From contig CAJUGH010000001.1 of the NCBI GenBank assembly GCA_910586215.1, positions 252,546-316,545 on the forward strand: a stretch of 64,000 bases of DNA, given 5' to 3'. Source of the stretch: an uncultured Acetatifactor sp. (GTDB lineage: Bacteria; Bacillota; Clostridia; Lachnospirales; Lachnospiraceae). The notes beneath the pieces were generated by a model that worked only from the letters and a program-made list of their open reading frames with translations, did no database searches and was not told the DNA's origin. The translations under genes and the position numbers were made by a program. Of this stretch, positions 60,581 to 64,000 are shown piece after piece; positions within the stretch are counted from its first letter, which is position 1, and each line of letters starts with the position of its first letter.

Positions 60581-61660
60581 ATGAGTGAGAGATTACGAGT
60601 AGGTATCTTAGGCGGTACAGGCATGGTAGGGCAGAGGTTCATTGCCCTTTTAGAGAACCACCCCTGGTTCGAAGTGACCACCATAGCGGCCAGTCCCCGT
60701 TCCGCAGGCAAGACTTATGAGGAGGCAGTGGAAGGCCGGTGGAAGATGGACACCCCTATGCCGGAGGCGGTGAAGCAGATCGTGGTGATGAACGTAAATG
60801 AAGTGGAGGCAGTAGCTTCCCAGGTGGATTTCGTGTTCAGCGCCGTGGACATGACCAAGGAGGAGATCAAGAAGATCGAGGAAGACTATGCCAGGTGCGA
60901 GGTACCGGTGGTCTCCAACAACAGCGCCCACAGATGGACGCCAGATGTGCCCATGATGGTGCCGGAGATCAACCCTGGTCATATGGAAGTGATAGAAGCC
61001 CAGAAAAAGCGTCTGGGTACCAGGAAAGGCTTTGTGGCCGTGAAGCCCAACTGTTCCATCCAGAGTTATGCGCCGGTACTCACAGCCTGGAAGGAATTCG
61101 AGCCTGTGGAAGTGGTGGCTACCACCTACCAGGCCATCTCCGGTGCCGGGAAGACCTTCCAGGACTGGCCGGAGATGGTGGGGAATATTATCCCGTATAT
61201 TGGTGGGGAAGAGGAGAAGAGCGAGAAGGAACCCCTGCGGATCTGGGGTCAGGTGAAGAACGGACAGATCGAGCCTGCCACAAGTCCTGTGATCACCTGC
61301 CAGTGTATCCGGGTACCGGTCTTAAACGGCCACACGGCGGCGGTGTTCGTCAGATTTGCCCAAAAGCCTACAAAAGAACAGCTGATTGAAAAGCTAAGGA
61401 ACTTCAGCGGGGAACCCCAGAAGCTTGGCCTTCCCAGTGCCCCGAAGCAGTTTATCCAGTACCTGGAGGAGGACAACAGGCCCCAGGTGGCCCTGGACGT
61501 GGACTATGAGAAGGGTATGGGGATCAGCGTGGGCAGGCTTAGGGAGGATACGGTGTATGACTATAAGTTCGTGGGACTGTCCCACAATACCGTACGCGGG
61601 GCTGCTGGCGGCGCCATTCTCTGTGCAGAACTGCTGAAGGCCCACGGATACATAGGCTGA
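60581..61660 (+). CDS. asd: Aspartate-semialdehyde dehydrogenase
   Basis: Reduces aspartyl phosphate to the semialdehyde, the branch point to lysine, threonine and methionine (359 aa). It has the G-I-L-G-G-T-G-M-V-G-Q nucleotide motif and the catalytic Cys in V-K-P-N-C-S-I-Q, a form typical of the archaeal/fungal-type enzyme rather than the usual N-C-S-T. Then come Y-Q-A-I-S-G-A-G-K-T and a C-terminal N-T-V-R-G-A-A-G. GAGGAG precedes the ATG. Confidence 0.94.
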   Translation: MSERLRVGILGGTGMVGQRFIALLENHPWFEVTTIAASPRSAGKTYEEAVEGRWKMDTPMPEAVKQIVVMNVNEVEAVASQVDFVFSAVDMTKEEIKKIEEDYARCEVPVVSNNSAHRWTPDVPMMVPEINPGHMEVIEAQKKRLGTRKGFVAVKPNCSIQSYAPVLTAWKEFEPVEVVATTYQAISGAGKTFQDWPEMVGNIIPYIGGEEEKSEKEPLRIWGQVKNGQIEPATSPVITCQCIRVPVLNGHTAAVFVRFAQKPTKEQLIEKLRNFSGEPQKLGLPSAPKQFIQYLEEDNRPQVALDVDYEKGMGISVGRLREDTVYDYKFVGLSHNTVRGAAGGAILCAELLKAHGYIG

Positions 61661-61704
61661 GAAGTGCTCCTTGCCGGGAATATAAGGGAAGTTAGGAAAA
61701 GCGT

Positions 61705-63426
61705 ATGAATGAATTGCATTATCAAGTGGATCTGCTGCGGGCCATCAACCGGAAACAGATGGAGCGGGAGCGGATGTACCTAAAAGTCTGCCAGGCGGCG
61801 GTGGGGGCATTTCTCTATTTTTCCTTTGATCGGGGCCAGGCCACCACCCTGGGGCAATGGGCAGACTATTTTCCATTTGAGGTGAAAGATACCAGGGACA
61901 TGGAACAGCTTCTGGATGCGGTGGAAGAATCCTGCCGGCTGCAGCTTGGGGATGTGATCTATCCGGAGAAATCAGGACAGGACACAGCAGAAATGGAGTG
62001 CCTGCTGCAGGATAGCCGTACCTGGATGCATTTCCGCACCCAGGTGTATTATGACGAGAAGGGGAAGCCCAGTGAAAAGGTAATCTATATCCGGGATATT
62101 ACCAGACAGCATGCCCAGAAGGATGAACTGGTATATATGGCTTATTATGACAGCCTTACAGGACTGTACAACCGGAATTATTTTGTCAGGCTTCTGGGGG
62201 AATACTTGAAAAGGGCATCCCACACAGGCAGCATTGTCAGTGTGGTGGTAATCAACATAGATGAATTCCGCAAGGTCAATGACAGCATGGGCCTTGTGGT
62301 GGGGGATGAGCTGGTGCGGCAGTTCGGCAGTTTCCTGAAGGGATTGTGCCAGGAAGATATCATGGCCTGCCATCTCCACAGTGATGTGTACTGTATGGCG
62401 GTGTACGACCCTGCGGGCAGCAAATCCGTATCTTTCCTGCATAAGGCCATACAGGAGCGCATCAGGGAGCCGTTCTACCTGGAAGAAGGCAAAGAAGCCT
62501 CTATCACGGTGAGCATGGGAGTGGCAGAGTATCCCGAGGCATCTGATACTGCCCTGGAACTGATCAATTGTGCAGAGATCGTGGTGTTCAAGGGGAAAGC
62601 GGAAGGAGCAGGTACACTGCACTATTTTGATGCACCTGTGATGGATGAACTGCTTCAATCCATTGAACTGGAGAATAAACTGAAGAAAGCGGTATGCAAC
62701 AAAGACTTCGTGATCCATTACCAGCCCCAGTACTATGCGGGGAACCGCAGGCTGCGGGGGGTAGAGGCCCTGATCCGGTGGAAGGGAGAAGGTGGGAAAC
62801 TGATTGGCCCCACTACCTTCATTCCCGTGGCAGAGAGTAATGGCAGCATTATTCCCATCGGAAGGTGGGTAATGGAGGAGAGTGTCCGGCAATATGCCGC
62901 ATGGAAACAGCAGTTCGGTTTTCCCTTCATCATGTCTGTGAACATATCTGCCCTGCAATATAAACGGGATGATTTTGTGGATTCCGTGATGGAAGTTCTG
63001 AACCGGTATCAAGTGAAACCTGCAGAGATTGAACTGGAGATTACGGAGAGTGTGCTGATTGAGGACTTCCAGTCCGTGGCAGCGAAGCTGCGGCTGTTGC
63101 GGGAACAGGGGGTGAAGATATCCCTGGATGATTTCGGTACTGGCTTTTCTTCCCTGGCCTACCTAAAGAGACTGCCAGTGGATACGTTGAAGGTAGACAA
63201 ATCTTTTATCGATACAGTCATGACGGATTCTTCCACCAGGGTGATCACAGAGTCCATTATCAATATGGTGAAAAGCCTGGGGTTCGAGGCCATAGCCGAA
63301 GGGGTGGAGGAGGAACAGCAATACAGATACCTTCACGCCATCGGTTGTGATGTGATTCAGGGGTATCTCTTTGGGCAACCCTTGCCGCCGGAAGAACTGG
63401 AATCCGTGTTTTCAAGCCAGACATAA
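61705..63426 (+). CDS. GGDEF-EAL protein, probable c-di-GMP phosphodiesterase
   Basis: A 573-residue soluble signalling protein. An N-terminal PAS-like region leads to a GGDEF domain (Y-D-S-L-T-G-L-Y-N-R) whose active site is H-S-D-V-Y (225-229), so it is unlikely to make c-di-GMP. The EAL domain keeps E-A-L (354-356), N-I-S-A-L-Q, E-I-T-E-S-V, D-D-F-G-T-G, K-V-D-K-S-F-I and E-G-V-E, and should hydrolyse c-di-GMP. The degenerate GGDEF may bind GTP for control. No TM segment was seen. It follows asd by 44 bp; topB starts 14 bp after it. Confidence 0.9.
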   Translation: MNELHYQVDLLRAINRKQMERERMYLKVCQAAVGAFLYFSFDRGQATTLGQWADYFPFEVKDTRDMEQLLDAVEESCRLQLGDVIYPEKSGQDTAEMECLLQDSRTWMHFRTQVYYDEKGKPSEKVIYIRDITRQHAQKDELVYMAYYDSLTGLYNRNYFVRLLGEYLKRASHTGSIVSVVVINIDEFRKVNDSMGLVVGDELVRQFGSFLKGLCQEDIMACHLHSDVYCMAVYDPAGSKSVSFLHKAIQERIREPFYLEEGKEASITVSMGVAEYPEASDTALELINCAEIVVFKGKAEGAGTLHYFDAPVMDELLQSIELENKLKKAVCNKDFVIHYQPQYYAGNRRLRGVEALIRWKGEGGKLIGPTTFIPVAESNGSIIPIGRWVMEESVRQYAAWKQQFGFPFIMSVNISALQYKRDDFVDSVMEVLNRYQVKPAEIELEITESVLIEDFQSVAAKLRLLREQGVKISLDDFGTGFSSLAYLKRLPVDTLKVDKSFIDTVMTDSSTRVITESIINMVKSLGFEAIAEGVEEEQQYRYLHAIGCDVIQGYLFGQPLPPEELESVFSSQT

Positions 63427-63440
63427 GGATGGGAGTAAAA

Positions 63441-64000
63441 TTGGGTAAGAACTTATTTATTGCGGAGAAGCCCAGCGTGGCCAGGGAATTCGCCAATGCC
63501 TTGAAGATACGGACCGCTTCCAGGGATGGATACCTGGAGTCGGAGGAAGCCATTGTCACATGGTGTGTGGGGCACCTGGTGACCATGAGTTATCCGGAAG
63601 CTTATGATGCCATGTACAAGCGGTGGAGTCTTGACACGATCCCATTCCTGCCAACAGAGTTTAAGTATGAGGTCATAGAGAGTTCCAGGAAACAATATAC
63701 CATCGTAAGTTCCCTGATGAAGCGGCCAGATGTGTCTACCATCTATGTATGTACGGACTCCGGACGGGAAGGGGAATATATTTACCGCCTGGTAGAACAG
63801 ATGTCCGGTGTCACCGGCAAGGAACGCAGGCGGGTGTGGATCGATTCCCAGACAGAGGAGGAGATCCTGCGGGGCATCCGGGAGGCCAAAGACCTGAAGG
63901 AATATGATAATCTCAGCGCAGCCGCCTATCTGCGGGCCAAGGAAGATTATCTGATGGGGATCAATTTTTCCAGGGTGCTGACCTTGAAGTACGGCAGGAG
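63441..64000 (+). CDS. topB: DNA topoisomerase III, N-terminal part
   Basis: Type IA topoisomerase, cut by the window end after about 187 residues. It starts G-K-N-L-F-I-A-E-K-P-S-V-A (Toprim), then V-G-H-L-V-T and the metal site T-D-S-G-R-E-G-E-Y-I-Y-R. S-A-A-A-Y-L-R-A-K-E-D-Y-L-M-G-I-N follows. TTG 63441 is chosen because GGGAG lies five bases before it and homologues start just before G-K-N-L-F. ATG 63429 also fits in frame. Confidence 0.93.
   Translation, partial: MGKNLFIAEKPSVAREFANALKIRTASRDGYLESEEAIVTWCVGHLVTMSYPEAYDAMYKRWSLDTIPFLPTEFKYEVIESSRKQYTIVSSLMKRPDVSTIYVCTDSGREGEYIYRLVEQMSGVTGKERRRVWIDSQTEEEILRGIREAKDLKEYDNLSAAAYLRAKEDYLMGINFSRVLTLKYGR

Overview
The window reads as a chromosomal segment of a gut-type anaerobic member of Bacillota, most likely Lachnospiraceae. 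The grounds are a group B [FeFe]-hydrogenase, strong AGGAGG ribosome binding sites, a serC-serA-DUF1015 neighbourhood, a cysteine-rich protein of the 'chorion class HCB' type, and LplABC-style sugar transporters without a dedicated ATPase. No rRNA, CRISPR array, transposase or phage module was seen. Genes are dense and about 50 protein-coding genes are supported. The window opens in the last 26 codons of a sugar ABC permease and closes inside topB.

Layout. 1-2.4 kb: end of a carbohydrate permease and a GH78-like alpha-L-rhamnosidase. 2.7-8.4 kb: an FAD oxidoreductase and a proline cluster (proB, proA) enclosing DUF402, DUF896 and 5-formyl-THF cyclo-ligase genes. 8.5-11.8 kb: feoA, feoB with a repetitive N-terminal extension, and a YesU-like DUF1961 gene. 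12-24.5 kb: a rhamnogalacturonan-I utilisation locus: promoter with palindrome, lplB-lplC-lplA, a PL11 lyase (YesW-like), a large GH2-like hydrolase and a YetA-like exo-lyase. It resembles the yes/yet/lpl region of Bacillus subtilis. 24.5-31.4 kb: tRNA-Ala, [FeFe]-hydrogenase, small alarmone synthetase, a small DUF gene, gltX, a UvrD-type helicase and a convergent, overlapping DUF1292 gene. 31.5-34 kb: a glycogen-debranching-like protein that has lost its catalytic residues, then a Cys-rich repeat protein. 34.2-38.1 kb: potABCD on the minus strand. 38.3-42.6 kb: lactonase-like propeller, aroC (minus), tgt, yajC. 42.8-47.4 kb: leuB-ilvD-ilvB with a tandem hairpin array between ilvD and ilvB. 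47.5-56.8 kb: L,D-transpeptidase, serC-serA, a small minus-strand gene, then DUF1015-glgB-mscS. 56.8-57.3 kb: tRNA-Thr and a predicted small structured RNA. 57.3-58.9 kb: a two-gene ABC importer on the minus strand lacking a binding protein. 59-64 kb: argH, asd, a GGDEF-EAL protein and the start of topB.

How the genes work together. Two transporter plus glycosidase clusters point to growth on pectin side chains (rhamnose and rhamnogalacturonan). LplA binds oligosaccharides, LplBC import them, and YesW-, GH2- and YetA-like enzymes break them down. The import ATPase must be encoded elsewhere, as MsmX is in B. subtilis. Biosynthetic genes cover parts of proline, branched-chain amino acid, serine, arginine, aspartate-family and chorismate synthesis. 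Glycogen metabolism is represented by glgB and by the apparent GlgX pseudoenzyme.

Main points for a second look: (1) a dispersed intergenic hairpin family, at least eight copies, with a conserved tandem GA mismatch; (2) the catalytically degenerate GH13 protein; (3) the predicted small RNA at about 57.1 kb with an exposed CCUCC; (4) the four-unit hairpin array between ilvD and ilvB; (5) in-frame repeat tails or extensions on FeoB, GlgB and the Cys-rich protein. No computation or database search was run. All family names come from reading the translated sequences.
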